This document shows positions 10,754 to 24,065 of a stretch of DNA of 64,000 nt, in pieces. The DNA comes from Argentina anserina. Its lineage: Eukaryota > Streptophyta > Magnoliopsida > Rosales > Rosaceae. Under the pieces are notes generated by a model. The model had not been told where the DNA came from. It saw nothing but the letters and a program-made list of their open reading frames with translations, and did no database searches. A program made the translations under genes and the position numbers. The number at the start of each line of letters is the position of its first letter. The stretch's first letter is position 1. The stretch spans positions 27,404,001 through 27,468,000 of the forward strand of contig NC_065877.1 in NCBI RefSeq assembly GCF_933775445.1, in the 5' to 3' direction.

Positions 10754-13700
10754 TTCTCTTCACTTAAACAAAAACAAAAAAAATGTCGCACATGTAAAAA
10801 ACCAGAAACCCATGAACACTAAATCTCGAAACCCAGCAGAGCAAGACCCATCTGCCCCAGACCAGAATCAAGAAAGAGAAGTACAAGATGATAATCACAA
10901 GAGGCTTAATCAAAGGTGGAGTTCAAACAGATTGAGGATAGAGATTGGCTTACCAAGGAGTTGAATCCCCAAAACTCTTCACTCTTCACTCTTCACTCTC
11001 TCACCGCTTCCGAGTTTACAACTGCAATTTCCTAAATAACATTTGCGTTCAGGTCTTGGCGAAAATCAGTTTATTTACAAAACTACCACTGAGTCGGGTG
11101 GGCTTTCGGTTGCGTTGGTGATGGGTGGAGAGATTAGAAAACCGAGAGCCAAAAAAGATTTCGTTTGTTTTGTTTTCTGTTCGGATCTCCAACAATAAAA
11201 CTATTTTACATAGTTAAAAATGGCTAAATATTATTTTTGAGAGGTGTATTCCAGCAAAAATTATATTTAGTTTTTAAATATTTTTTCTTCCTCTAGCTAG
11301 ATTATTTAGTTAAAATTATATTTAACTTTTAAATAGCTATTCTGTTAGAGATCTAAATTATCTTAAAAATTGTTAAATTTCATTTTTTTTTTCAAAATGG
11401 CTAGGTTGTTGGAGATCTCCTTAGGTTTTGAAGAGATTGTTTTTGCTTCAATTGAACCCATATTGAGAGCTGCGTGATCGTTTTTCTCAGTTCTTCTACT
11501 GGGAAGAAACCCCTAATCCCCTACCTTGGTAAGTATTCATTGATTATCCTCATTTATTTTTATAATTTGGATTTTGGAATTTACACTTGACTTCTAATGT
11601 TGGTTTCAATTTAGCACTATTGCTTTTTCTCACTAAGAGTTGTACATTTTATTCAATAGGGTTATTGAGTTTAGGCTTTAAGTGAGCTTGATATGAGCTC
11701 TTTGTATCTTATTCTTATTATAATTGTGATGCATCTTCGTTATTTTGTTTGGGTAATCGAACATGATGAAACATTCAAATCTTTGAGCAAAAAAGTTAAT
11801 ACTGGTATGTGTCTTTGCAATGCCCTTGTAGTCTCTTACAATTTTTGATGAGCTCTTCATAGATATAATCTGATCTCTTTCATAGGTTTACTTCTTTGTT
11901 CTTTAGCTGATATGATCTGAGCTCTTTAATGGTAGGAGCTATGTACTGTGTGGCGATTCAATTATCAACCAAATTCTTCTATTTCCATGAACTTAAGTAA
12001 ATTAGTTGTAGGATAATCAAACTTGGTCAATAGTGTGGATATATGATCCAACCAAGATTTTTCCCTCTCTATAAGTAAACAGGAAATGAACTGTGGTGGT
12101 CCAGGTTGTTTGAATTGAATATTCTCAAATAAATTATCTCTTGGCCATTTTCTATCTTCTCTCCAATTCTCTAATGTGGGAAATTAACTATTTTAGCAAT
12201 CTGTTTTTACTTTTTTCTTTTCATATTTTGTGTTCCATTTTGAATGTTTGCCTTTGCCATGATCAAATTTTGTTACTGACATGACTTCTTTTTATTCTTG
12301 CTATTCAATATTGGTTCATCTTATCAGTTATTATCTATTCTACATTAAACAGTGTTCAATCAAGACAAAGAGCTTTTACTGATGGTACAATGAAAACTTT
12401 TACGTTGTGGCGCTAAAGTGACGGCTCAATTGTAGAGTACTCTCAGAATGAGATACTCAAAGTTTAGTTGGTCCGACATTACTATCTTAGTCCCGTTTTT
12501 GTTTCAAATGGGTTATGAATTATAGTGCATCTTTGAATGTCTCTCAAGTTTTGTAAGTGAGAGATTATAATGAAGAATATATAGAAACCCAATTGGTTAC
12601 TCTTTAGTAATAAGTTTTCTTTATTGCATATCATTCATACTTGTGGAATTATAAACTCATGGAATCTCATGAACTTCTAGTGTTAATTATACACACCACA
12701 ATCTAAAAATTGTCTAGCCTCTAGACCAAAGATTTTCATGAACTTTATTATTGTATTTAAAGATGTTCATTCTTCACCATTTTTCATTATTTCTTTTTAT
12801 CTATTCTTTACCGATTCTTTTTCCTACAACCTAACATATTTATTCCTATGATCTCATGATTATTTTTCTTCTTCTTTATGTTATGTTCTTCCTTGTATCT
12901 TTATACTTATTAAAACTCCATTCTCATATGTGAACACATGTTCAATGATAACAATAAAAATAATGACGATGAAAGAAGTACGTAAGAAGAAAAAAAATTA
13001 ATAATCATATCAATGTCTCATGAACACCGACTTCGATCTTTAACTTGAAACTTGCTGAACAATTTATTTACTTCCATTTTCTTTGGTACTTATTTGTCGA
13101 TATATTAAATTTGAAAAGGGTAAATTTTCTTAAATAATTGAGATTCTCTAATTTCTTTATAATATACACACTAATAAATTTGTTTAGAAAAAAATTTATT
13201 AAGTATAAAAAAAAAATTAAGATTCATTAATTTCCGTCCAATAGCACCCACGAGGTGTCAATGAAGTCATAAGGCAAACCTAAATACTTAGGACGCACCC
13301 GGCCACCCGGGGATGAAACAAATTATCACGGAACCGTGGACTTGTAGTTGAAAGATAGAGTATGCACATTATTCAGTTACCATGCGTTATTTTCTAAACT
13401 AACAAAAAAAAGTAGTTTCAATTGTTTTATGAGTACTGAAAAATCTATGGAAGTCGATCAATATCAATTATCTGAATTTCATAAATCAATTTTAATATGT
13501 AGAAATAAGCCAAAAATGTGTGGTTGAAATTAGTAATTTTGATTCCTCTGCTTATAAGCAATGAGACATGAAGTGTTTGTTAAGCACAACGCCAACCCAC
13601 TTATTTAAGAAGCACCAGCTTTTTTGGCTGATAAGTAGAAGGAGGGAGGTACCTTCTTTTAGAAGCCAGAAGCCGCTTCTCAACTGTAGCGGTGTCTACT

Positions 13701-14381
13701 GTAGATTAATGAAACTTTTAAAAACACCAGCGGTTGCCCTCCTTTCCTTCAACAATTTACCCACTACATCCACGCAAGCTATTGAAGAAGAAAAACCGCT
13801 CTTTTTAGTCTTCACACGTAGATCGATGCTTCAGTTCTTCTCTTCGTCTTCTAGATTCAATTCAGAGGTACCCATCGATCTCTCTCTATAATAACTCTTT
13901 GTAATAACTGATAAATCATAGCATATATTAAACTCCTAAATCAACAAAACTGGGGATATCATGAATAAGGATTGATATGATAACATATGATAGTGAAGCT
14001 TAAGGATTAGATCATCGAATTATCAACTAGGTTTGGTATCTAAATTCTTTTGGCTATCCCATGTTTGGAATTTGCATCGTGAATGCCAGAATCGTTCAAT
14101 TTGCTGCTATCTTTGTTTGATTATTATTACATGTTAAAGCTGTGATTTCTCATTTAAAATGTTTATCTCACATTTGAATTTGAACCTTTAATGGGAGGCT
14201 TTGTCAATATCTTTTTGGAACGGTGGTGGTACGTGTAGCTTTATTGAGTTTATTCTCTAATTTACAACGGTTTGCTCTCTTCATGATTATATCAAGAATG
14301 TTCATTTTACTAACATACAGTAATTTTGTCTTTTATTCTTATGAATTATACTTGACTGCTATTAATTATATGTTTGGAATA
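10754..14381. other. Long gap between CIA30 and the V-ATPase relic
   Basis: No gene is supported. The first 400 bp are the CIA30 5' side. At 11440-11530 a leader-like stretch ends in CTTG|GTAAGT, and at 13800-13870 another leader-like stretch ends in CAGAG|GTACCC. Both look like former 5' UTR exons but have no coding partner I can identify. The rest is AT-rich with no named repeat. A 107-codon open frame at 13568-13891 has no recognisable domain. Confidence 0.5.
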
Positions 14382-14518
14382 TCATCAGAGAAGTCCATTG
14401 TTCCTGTTGTTATGGCAAAGTCGTATTACGTCTTTGGCGGCTATGTACATCTTGCTTGTGGTCTTGCCGGGCTCTCCTCCGGAATGGCTGGTATAGTTGG
14501 TGATGCTGACATTAGGTA
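14382..14518 (+). pseudogene. Relic exon of V-ATPase subunit c (16-kDa proteolipid)
   Basis: The translation reads [11 protein letters not shown], then [20 protein letters not shown], then [12 protein letters not shown]. This corresponds to the central exon of the vacuolar H+-ATPase proteolipid (VHA-c). Compared with the family, about 20 residues of the second membrane helix are missing between VVMA and KSYY, and one or two residues are lost near CGLAGL and GMA-GI. The match stops at ADIR immediately before GTATTATC, where I recall an intron in plant VHA-c genes. No other VHA-c exon was found, so this is a relic or captured fragment, not a working gene. Confidence 0.85.
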
Positions 14519-14545
14519 TTATCTCTAATATATTGATAATATATA

Positions 14546-16546
14546 TGATACGACCCGCCCTAAAATATACCCTAATATCGAGGTAGATCGTGCGGGAACC
14601 ACAATCAAGTGAGATATACCGAAAATTTCGGCATAATCTCCCTTGAAAGTAGTCAACCCAATCTGCAGAAAAAAAAACATTCCCACTAACTCAAATCAAA
14701 CCTCAACACCTGGAGCCACCATGCTCCCCACACTTTCAACTCCACAAACACAATTCAAAAATATAATTCAAAAAGTATGACAGAAATGCTACGTTCGTTA
14801 TCTAATCTTGTTGGACCCCAAGAGCTCGTAACTCGTCTTATACCGCAACTGCCCAACCCACTAAGACGACGGGGTCACAATAATCATACAACATTTGGCG
14901 AGTCCCTAGTCCTCTCCTTTCTAATCTCTATCAGAACTCTACTAGTACATCCCCTCTCTTCTAGCGAGTCGGTAATATTAATATCACTTATGGTTCATCC
15001 CTTCTCTTCAAGTTATGACGGTTCATCCCCTCTCTTCTGATACCCCCGGTTCATCCACCCTCTTCCGGTTTCCCCGATTCATCCCATCTCTTCCGGTTTC
15101 CCCCAGTTCATCCCCTCTCTTTCGGTACCTCAAGTTCATCCCTTATCTTCTGGTACTCCCGAGTCACATTCGTAAATGCCAAAGCTAATCAATCCGACTA
15201 ACAAAGATAACTGAAACCATATCTCGAACGAATACCCCACACTCGGCGTTTAACCGCATACCTTTACCTGACAGACATCCCACGGGCATAACCCTAATTC
15301 TGATAGGCGTAATTAACGTCATACAATCATCTAGCAACGAGAATCTATCCTAGAATATTTGTGGCTGCACCCAAACCTCGGTTGGGCTACGTACGTACCC
15401 TACATCAGGGATCAAGTCATTCGTAGTTTAGTTCACCACAACACGCAACCTCATAACCATTCATATTCGTATATCACACACATCATCACATCCGACGTAC
15501 ATAACCATCATCACAACTATCATCCATCAAACACACAACACCATAATCATTATCAATCAACACAATCACATAGTCGTAACATCAAATGAACACAAAGCTT
15601 ACGTTAATACCAACGATAATCTAGATTAACGACCTCATACGATAACCAAATTCAACAATTAAGACATCAATAAACTCATATTGACGTATACTACATGATA
15701 GAGTGACTCACTGCTCCAAAAATGACAACACGCGCGGCAACACGCGCTGCCGCACGTGCTGCCACAGTGGTTGCGCGTAGGCCCCATGCGCCACCCCTCT
15801 CCGACCTCTCCAAAAGAAACTCGGCCCCAACATGAAAGTTATAGATCACCAGAAAACAAACATTTTTCACGACGGCGTCGAAGTCCAAATCGGCCAGGAA
15901 GTGGCCAGAAAACGCAGATGAAATTAGAACAGTTCACCGATTGTAAGATCGCGATCTAGCTCGATTCGTCGCCTAACTCCAATTGAATCCTGCCCAGAAT
16001 GAAGGATCACGTCGATTAGCATCAAACCCAAGCTCCGGAGTGGCTGGAAACGCTGGGGGCGGTGTTGACTATCGGCTGCAACCTTACGGCGGTGACTGCA
16101 CCGTGTACGGCGGTCGGCGTGGTGTGAGACCGGTATGGGTCGGTTGGAAACGTCAAAACGGTTCGAATAGGAGCGGTGGCGCGTCGATTGGTGGCCGGAC
16201 GGCGGAGATCTCTGCCGGAGATGAAAACGGGGTCAGGATGAACAGTACCCGCCCGATTTCAAATTTTCCCATTTTCTTCAATTTAACCCCCTATTTATAC
16301 TAATTTCCAAAAATGCCCAACACACTTCCTAATTTGTAATTTTTTTCATACGGACTCCGATTTAAGTGTACCGTGTGTCCACGAATTCGTATCGACGAGC
16401 CCTACAACTTTCATGAAGAAAGTTTTTCCGAAAATCTTACGCATCAAAAAGTCAACTTTTAGAATTGTTACACTTAGTACGACGCTCGTTTCGAGAAAAA
16501 GATAAAACTATATCGCGACGAATTGTAAAAGATTCGGGTCGTATCA
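14546..16546 (-). mobile_element. Solo LTR, 2001 bp, with 5-bp target duplication ATATA
   Basis: The ends are TGATACGACCC (14546) and GGGTCGTATCA (16546), an 11-bp inverted repeat beginning TG and ending CA. It is flanked by exact ATATA duplications at 14541-14545 and 16547-16551. There is no internal retrotransposon domain, so the simplest reading is a solo LTR. A TATA box on the minus strand (complement of TTTATA, 16294-16299) lies 250 bp from the right end, implying transcription leftward. The 16381-16430 part (CGAATTCGTATCGACGAGC...) belongs to the upstream block shared with the larger LTRs at 16701-25966, 29876-32499 and 42735-45478. Open frames of 60-106 codons inside are by-products of base composition. 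Confidence 0.85.
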
Positions 16547-18723
16547 ATATATGGTTGAACAATAGTTCAGAGTATATACTTAAATGTCACACTTGTTCGT
16601 TTCTAGAGTAGACTAGTATAATGTTGTATTAGTTTTTTAACCATATACCCCTCACTGTTTAGATTTATAAAATCAATCCGAAGACAATAATGGCTGCATT
16701 TGTAATAACCTGAATATTCGTTTACATTTATTGTAATTTTCGGAGTTTAATGGAACAAATAAAGTGATTATACTCTTATTCTACGTCTTTAAAATAGCCT
16801 TCATTCGAAGTAAGAATTGGTTTCGTGAACCAATAAGTCGTTATTCAATTGAATTCATTTGAACCAAGAGTTGACTTTTAATCCGTCACTCTTTTCATAA
16901 AACTTCCTTCAGGAAAGTCGTAGAGTTCGTAAATACGAATTTGTAGACGTGCAACACGCTTTAATTGGATGTCGTATGTAAACGTTGTTAGCAACAGAAA
17001 TTTAGTTCCCGAATTTGGAAATAGTATAAAAGGAAAGAGAGGAGATTAAAAATCAGAAAATCAGTTTTTTTTTTTCTAAAATCAACTCGGTTATTGTTCA
17101 CTCGAGCTCGATTATTGTTCATGCGATTTTTCCCTCTTTGTTGCCGGATCTTTCTCCGGCCATATCTCCGTCGTCTGGTGATAGAATTGAGTGAGACTAG
17201 TGGCATTAGAACCGTCTCTTCATCCCCTACCGATCTGGGTTAGTGTTTGGGAAAGATTCGAGCTGTTTGGAGCCCAGAAATGAAGAAACAATGCGGCTGT
17301 TCCGTTTGAAGAAGTGAGGAGAGCTCCCTCCTTCGGCATCCAATCAAGTTGATTCTTCTTGTGTTTTGAATCTTGTAGGATGTATATCAACCCTCTAAAA
17401 CAGTTTTATCTATTTCGAAACACACAAGGAGAATCGACAATTTCTTTTTATAGGGTATGTGAATAGTGTCGATTTTATGTTCTTCGTCGATTGGACTGTT
17501 TAGACTTGGATTTAGACTTTATTGTCAACTAGAAAGTTGTTGGAAATATTGTTTAGATTGTGGTAGTAAATTTGGTGATCATTGGTAGTCACTGGAACAG
17601 TGGTAGTACCGCCACTGTTGGCGGCGCGTGGCAGTGTATTGGGTTATGTTTCGGATAAATTGTTTACTCCATTGTGATGTGCTCATCAATACGAGCATTT
17701 ACATAGGTTATTTGCATGTGTTAGGTTAATTCTTGAGTAAATTAGTTGTTGTTAAAGGTTTGGTGATTTTAAGTTAAATTTGTTGTTGGTTGTTTTCGGA
17801 AGTTAGATTATTGTCGGTTTGGTTATTTACTAAGTGAGACTTCTGTCACTTAGGTACTTGGACTTCGTTACTTGAGGTTGCAAGTTGCTAGCGGAAGCGG
17901 AAAGGTGAGTAAACCTCAAGTATGTGTGTTTGATTTTAATGTTGAGCCTATTAGCTTGGTCTTTGATCCATCAACCTTAAAATCAGTCTAAAAATATATT
18001 TGCATTAAAAATGTATGGACTTAATCGTCAACGGTTCATGGGTAAGTAAAAATGGAATTTTAGTACAGTGGTTTGAAATGTTGGTGGATAGGAGGGTCAT
18101 GTTAAATGTGATTTTTTTTATATTATTTGTTATATTGTGGTAGTGAGGGTTTTGACATAGTGTTAGGGCCATTAACCTATTAAATCTTGATAATATTTTT
18201 TTTTTTAAAATATATGGACTTGATCGACTACGGTCCATGAGTAAGTAAAAACATGATTTTATTGTTATGGTTTTTAAAATGGTTAATGCTTAGGGACTAT
18301 CTTAAATTATTGTGGTGTAAGATTCTTATTTATTAGATTTATCTGTTTGATAAGTGATTTCCTAAACTACGCTATTCTGCAGGAATCACTAATTGTTCTT
18401 GTGTGCAGTGTAATCTCATGAACTAAGTTATTATGCATGGATTACATTTTTCTTATCTCATTTCTTGTGACGTGAATTCCTGAACTACGTTTTCATGCAT
18501 GATTCACTATTTGTTTTCTTACATTTCGTTCTTATGTGAGTGAGTTGTTGAGTTGTGTGTTGTGGTGGTGGTGCCGTGTGAGTTGTTGTTGTGAGTTGGT
18601 GGAGTGTTGTGCATATATTATGTGTGGATTGATATATTGTACATATGTTTTTATAACTTTGAAGTGATGTTAAAACATTTTGGCTTCGGACAGTCACTGT
18701 GGTGACAGAGAATTAGTTGAGGT

Positions 18724-19062
18724 GCAATATTTATCTTACGTGGATTGATATATATTGTACATGTCATTGTAGTGTGTAATATATATCATGCGTGGATTGA
18801 TACATATTTTACGTGTTGTCTGTGGAGTGCATATATATTATGCGTGGATTAATATATATTATACGTGTTGTTGTGGTGTGCATATATATCATGTGTGGAT
18901 TGATATATATTGTACGTGTTGTTTGTGGTGTGCATATATATCATGCGTGGATTGATATATATTGTACGTGTTGTTGTGGTGTGCATATATATTATGCCTG
19001 GATTGATATATATTGTACGTGATGTTTGTGGTGTGTATACCATACGTGGATTGACATATTAC
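18724..19062. repeat. Minisatellite of about 50-62-bp units inside the outer LTR
   Basis: Six to seven degenerate units containing GTGGATTGATATATATTG, followed by TACGTGTTGTTGTGGTGTGC. Both strands have spurious open frames of about 65 codons through it (MRGLIYIIRVV-type repeats), which reflect the repeat and not a protein gene. Confidence 0.85.
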
Positions 19063-20190
19063 ACGTACTGATGAGTATCATCTAGGATGATGCAAGTGGT
19101 GTTGAGTTGTGTTTGTATGTTCATGTGGTGATTGTTATTTGTTTACTTATATGTTGTTCATATTTTATGTTTAAGTGATTTCTAAACTATGCTATTATGC
19201 AGGAATCACATATATTCTTCTGTGCTTTTCTTCTTGTTATACGTGAATTCCTAAACTATGCTTTCCTGTATGATTCACTAATTTTTTTTTTTGCTTAATG
19301 GTGTGTGTTAGTGTAACGACCCCAAATTTCGAGCATGAAAACTCAAAATTTCAAAGTCGAGAAACACCAAAACAATCTCAATGAATAGAAATCATTTTAA
19401 ATGCCACAGCGGATCATCTCTGAGTTTAAAATACAACTCGGTCAAACCGATTATTACAAACCAAATTTATAATTCAATAGTACATAAAATGGAAATGTAA
19501 TAATCCTCACAAACTCTCACTCAAATCCACAATAAATCCTCACAAGCTGGGAAGTGAACGACTTCGAGTCCTCAGAGTTGTTCTTCGATTCCCACTAATC
19601 GACACAGGCGGAATTATCCCCTAGATCATCGAATTGGTGCACCGGGATTGTAAACACAAACCCGGTAAGCTTTACAGCTCATATGAGTAAAATAAAAACA
19701 AAACTCGCATATCAATATATACGTGAATCCCCAAACCAACAAATATAAATACACTCATGCGTAAATTGATGGCCCATCTGGTTGTCCCGAAAATATGAAA
19801 ATGAAAGTACTCATGAGAAATTGGGCAACCGCTCTGTTTACCCAAATGCATTTATAATACGGGTACTAATGAACGCTGGTACACATCTGTTACCACTCAC
19901 GTAGTACACCGCCGATATTGGACAACCTCCTCGCTACCCAATATCCGACATTGGGCAACCTCCTCGCTACCCAACATCCAAAAATATGAGTACTCATGAG
20001 CCAATAACCCATTTGATACCCCTCATGCAGTACTCCGGCAGACAGATTAGAGCTCTAACTGTATCGTAACTTTCGCCCGGCCAAAGGCTAGGTCCCGACA
20101 TGCCAATCACGTACAATAATCACACCTCATATTGTACCAAAAATCAAGTCCAAAGACAAATCAACATTTTAACAATCTCCTTGTTAAAAT

Positions 20191-20900
20191 CACGTACAAT
20201 AATCACACCTCATATTGTACAAATCAAAATCACATGCTCGATATATAAATCTCGTCATCAAAATGACATCATCACGATAAAATCATAACAGTATATTATA
20301 TAGCAAACTATATATATATGTACATATTTACCATTTATACAATATATATAATCCGCTATATCATATACATGTCATATTTCATAAACACGTCCGAAGACCA
20401 AACGTTTAACAAACACCATGTTAAAACCACGTACAATAATCACACCTCATATTGTACAAATCAAAATCACATGCTCGATATATAAATCTCGTCATCAAAA
20501 TGACATCATCACGATAAAATCATAATAGTATATTATATAGCAAACTATATATATATATATGTACATATTTACCATTTATACAATATATATAATCCGCTAT
20601 ATCATATACATGTCATATTTCATAAACACGTCCGAAGACAAAACGTTTAACAAACACCATGTTAAAACCACGTACAATAATCACACCTCATATTGTACAA
20701 ATTAAATCACATGCTCGCCATATAAATCTCGTTATCAAAATGACATATTCACAATGAATTCATAACAGTATATAATATAGCAAACTATATATATATATGT
20801 ACTTATTTACCATTTATACAAATATATATATTCCACTATCGCATATATATGTCGTATTTCAATATTTAAAACTCTTGCAAAAATCTTGAATCTCCGCAAG
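20191..20900. repeat. Three tandem copies of an approximately 240-bp unit inside the middle LTR
   Basis: CACGTACAATAATCACACCT recurs at 20191, 20428 and 20669 (spacing 237 and 241 bp). Each unit continues through a stretch starting CATGCTCG (ATATATAAATCTCG in the first two copies, CCATATAAATCTCG in the third), a run of ATATAT and a CATATACATGTC-type phrase. The third copy is more diverged and truncated. Confidence 0.88.
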
Positions 20901-21106
20901 GGTAGATTCGTAAATATGTGAGATTTTACTCACCTTATCAACTCGAGCGTAATTCCACCATTTCCGAATATAATTCATTTCCTTGATTTATCGATCACCT
21001 TGAAAAGATAAGAAAAAAATTTAATAACGTTTCGTAAACCTTTAAATGCCATAACAGTAATAATCTGTTATTGTTCAGCAATTTCTGGTTTTACGAATTA
21101 CTGTTC

Positions 21107-24065
21107 TGTAATAACCCGAATTTTTAGAAACTAAATGTCGAGTATTTTCAAAGTGTTAAACTTGTGAAATTAATTCAAGACGACAATTGGAGGTTTGCGA
21201 CATTTCGAAACGAAAACGGATTTTTTAATTAGAAAATGTAACGTTACCGCAACGTATAGATCGACTTTTATTCCGTCGCTCGGTTGCGAAAACTTCATTC
21301 ACGAAAGTCGTAGAGCTCATCGATACGAGTTCGTGGACATATCACGCGTTCGAATCGGACGTCGGACGCGAAAGTTATTAACGACGGAACTTAGTTTCTG
21401 ATTTGGAAAAAGGGTATAAAAGGAAAAATTGTGGGATTAGGGTTTCCATTTTCGGAAACCCTTCACCCCGCCTCCCTTTTCCACTTCTCTCTTTTCTCTC
21501 TCGTTCTCTCTCCCTCTCACCCGAGCTCACCTCACTCTCTCTCGGCTTCCACCTTCGATCTCCCTCCTCCGAGGGAGGTGTTCCTCACCGCCGGCTCCAA
21601 GGCGCTCAGCAGCCCGACACAACGACCCACCGAGCATGGCACGAGCTCCAGCGTCGCCGCGAAGTATCATCGAACCACACCGAGCCCAGCAACGATGGGT
21701 TCCAGCCCTCCGCCGTTCGAGCAGCCCTCCGCCGGTACGAGCACACGATCCACACCCCTCTCCTCCCCCCAACGCCGCATGTGAGCTATCACTACACAAC
21801 TCGAGCCGATGCAAGCCCCCTTGAAGGATCGAGCTCCACCGACGATCCATCTCTCTCCGACGGGTTCCAACAACTCCACCATACGATCTAGGTAAGAATT
21901 GAAGTGATTGATTCTTGTGTGTGATTGTGGGATTGAAATTGGTTGGATTTGGGTTGATGTTTCGGGACTGGAGGATTAATGAACACCGTTGCTTTGGGCG
22001 GCGCGTGTGGACGCGTGGAGGTGGCTAGGCACGGTGTGACGCCGTGGGAAGGAAGAGGGGAGGAAGGAGAAGAGTTTTGTGCTCGGTGCGTGGGCCCCAC
22101 GCGCTACTGCCGGAGGTGGCGCGTGAACAGTGATTCCGAGAAGGGTAAGTTTGTAATTTATTTTTACGTACGGTAAATGTAAATGTAAATTTTATTTACG
22201 TACGGTAAATGTAAATTTTATTTACGAACGGTAATTATAAATTTAAATTACTTTTACTAAAGGTAAAAAGTAATTTTGGAAGAGTAATACGGTAATTGTT
22301 ATTTACTGAGACAGTACGTACATTTGAATAGTATTTATACGTACAGAAATACGTAAATAGTATGTACTCGTACAACGATACGTATTGGATGTGTGTTTGT
22401 ACATTAATACGTGAACAGTAATAGTGAACAGTAAATTCGTAAAACCGAAAATTGCTGAACAATAACCGATTATTATTGTTTCGGCATTTAAAGGTTTACG
22501 AAACGTTTCTAAATTCTTTTCTTATCTTTTCAAGGTGACCGATAAATCAAGGAATGGAATGATCTTCGGAGATTGTGGAATTACGCTCGAGTCGATAAGG
22601 TGAGTAAAATCTCACTTATTTACGAATCTACCCTTGCGGTGATTCAAGATTTTGCAAGAGTTTTTAATATTGAATTACGACACGTATACAATATAGTGGA
22701 TTACATATATATCGTATAAATGGTAATAAATACATTTATATGTAGTTTGCTATATTATATACTGTTATGAATTCATTGGAATTGGTCATTTCGAATGACG
22801 AGAATTAAATATTGAGCATGTGATTTGATTTTTGTACAATATGAGGTGTGATTATTGTACGTGGTTTTAACATGAGTTTGTTAAAATGTTTTGTCTTCGG
22901 ACGAGTTTTGTCTTCGGACGAGTTTTTGTCTTCGGACGTGTTTATGAAATATGACATGTATATGATATAATGGATTATATATATATTGTTTAAATGGTAA
23001 ATATGTACATATATATATATAGTTTGTTATATAATATACTGTTATGATTTTATCGTGATTATGTCATTTTGATGACGATATTTATATATCGAGCATGTGA
23101 TTTTGATTTGTACAATATGATGTGAGATTATTGTACATGATTTTAACATTGAGATTGTTAAAATGTTGATTTGTCTTCGGACATGATTTTTGGTACAATA
23201 TGATGTGAGATTATTGTACGTGATTTTAACATTGAGATTGTTAAAATGTTGATTTGTCTTCGGACGTGATTTGGTATAATATGATGTGAGATTATTGTAC
23301 GTGTTTGGCAAGTCGGAACCTAGCCTTTAGCCGGGCGAAAGTTATGATACAGTTAGAGCTCTAGTCTGTCTGCCGTAGTACTCATGTGAGGTAACGGGTG
23401 GTTATTTGCTCATGGGTACTCAGATTGTTTTGGATGTTGGGTAGCGGGTGGCTATCCAATATCGGCGGTGTATTACGAGAGGGGTAACAGATGTGTACCA
23501 GCGTTCTTGGTACCCGTAATATAAATGCATTTGGGTAACCAGAAGGGTTACTTAATTTCTCATGAGCGTTTTATTTAATATTTCTTTGGGATGACCAGAT
23601 CGGCCGTCCATTGACTCATGAGTGCATTTATATTTGTTTGATTTCTGGATTTTCGAATATATTGTTATGCGAGTTATATTTTCATTTTACTCATACGAGC
23701 TGTAAAGCTTACCGGGTTTGTGTTTACAATCCCGGTGCACCAATTCGATGGTGTAGTGGATAACTCTGCAAGTGTGGATTAGTGGGAATTAACGTACCGC
23801 TCAGTGGACTTGAAGTTATTTATCTCCAGCTGGTGTGAGGATTTTGTATGACTATCTTGTGAGTTTGTTGTGAGGATTACGCAATTCCATTGTTATAATA
23901 TTGAATTATAATTTGGGTTGTAATAATCGGTTTGACTGAGTTGTATTTTGAACTCAGAGATGATCCGCTGTGGCATTTTAAATAATTTCGATTCGTTGAG
24001 ATTGTTTGGTGTTTAACGATTTTGAAATTTTGAGTTTTTATACTCGAAATTTTGGGGTCGTTACA
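21107..24065 (+). mobile_element. Inner solo LTR of the nest, 2959 bp, target duplication TGTTC
   Basis: It begins TGTAATAACCCG (21107), ends GGGGTCGTTACA (24065) and is flanked by exact TGTTC at 21102-21106 and 24066-24070. Oriented rightward: shared upstream block 21285-21395, TATAAA 21415-21420, then a perfect 9-bp hairpin AGGGTTTCC (21439-21447) / GGAAACCCT (21454-21462), a CT-rich leader, and a donor-like CTAG|GTAAGAA at 21891/21892. About 75-bp direct repeats (TGTACAATATGATGTGAGATT...) occupy 22830-23300. The middle hairpin is at 23711-23736. No gag-pol or primer-binding site is present, so it is read as a solo LTR of a family with long (about 3 kb) LTRs, such as Tekay/Del-type chromoviruses; the family assignment is inference. 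Confidence 0.9.

Noticed and set aside
14777..16303. Open frames of 67-106 codons in the 2-kb LTR
   Set aside because: Non-homologous to anything recognised; low-complexity His/Ser or Gly-rich translations from repeat DNA.
18813..19043. Repetitive 64-69-codon frames on both strands
   Set aside because: Created by the minisatellite with GTGGATTGATATATATTG units; no independent support.
21403..22176. Six overlapping frames of 62-162 codons on both strands
   Set aside because: They lie in the GC-rich leader part of the inner LTR, overlap in several phases on both strands, and show no domain. Similar artefacts occur at 24378-25204, 31414-32020 and 44436-45129.
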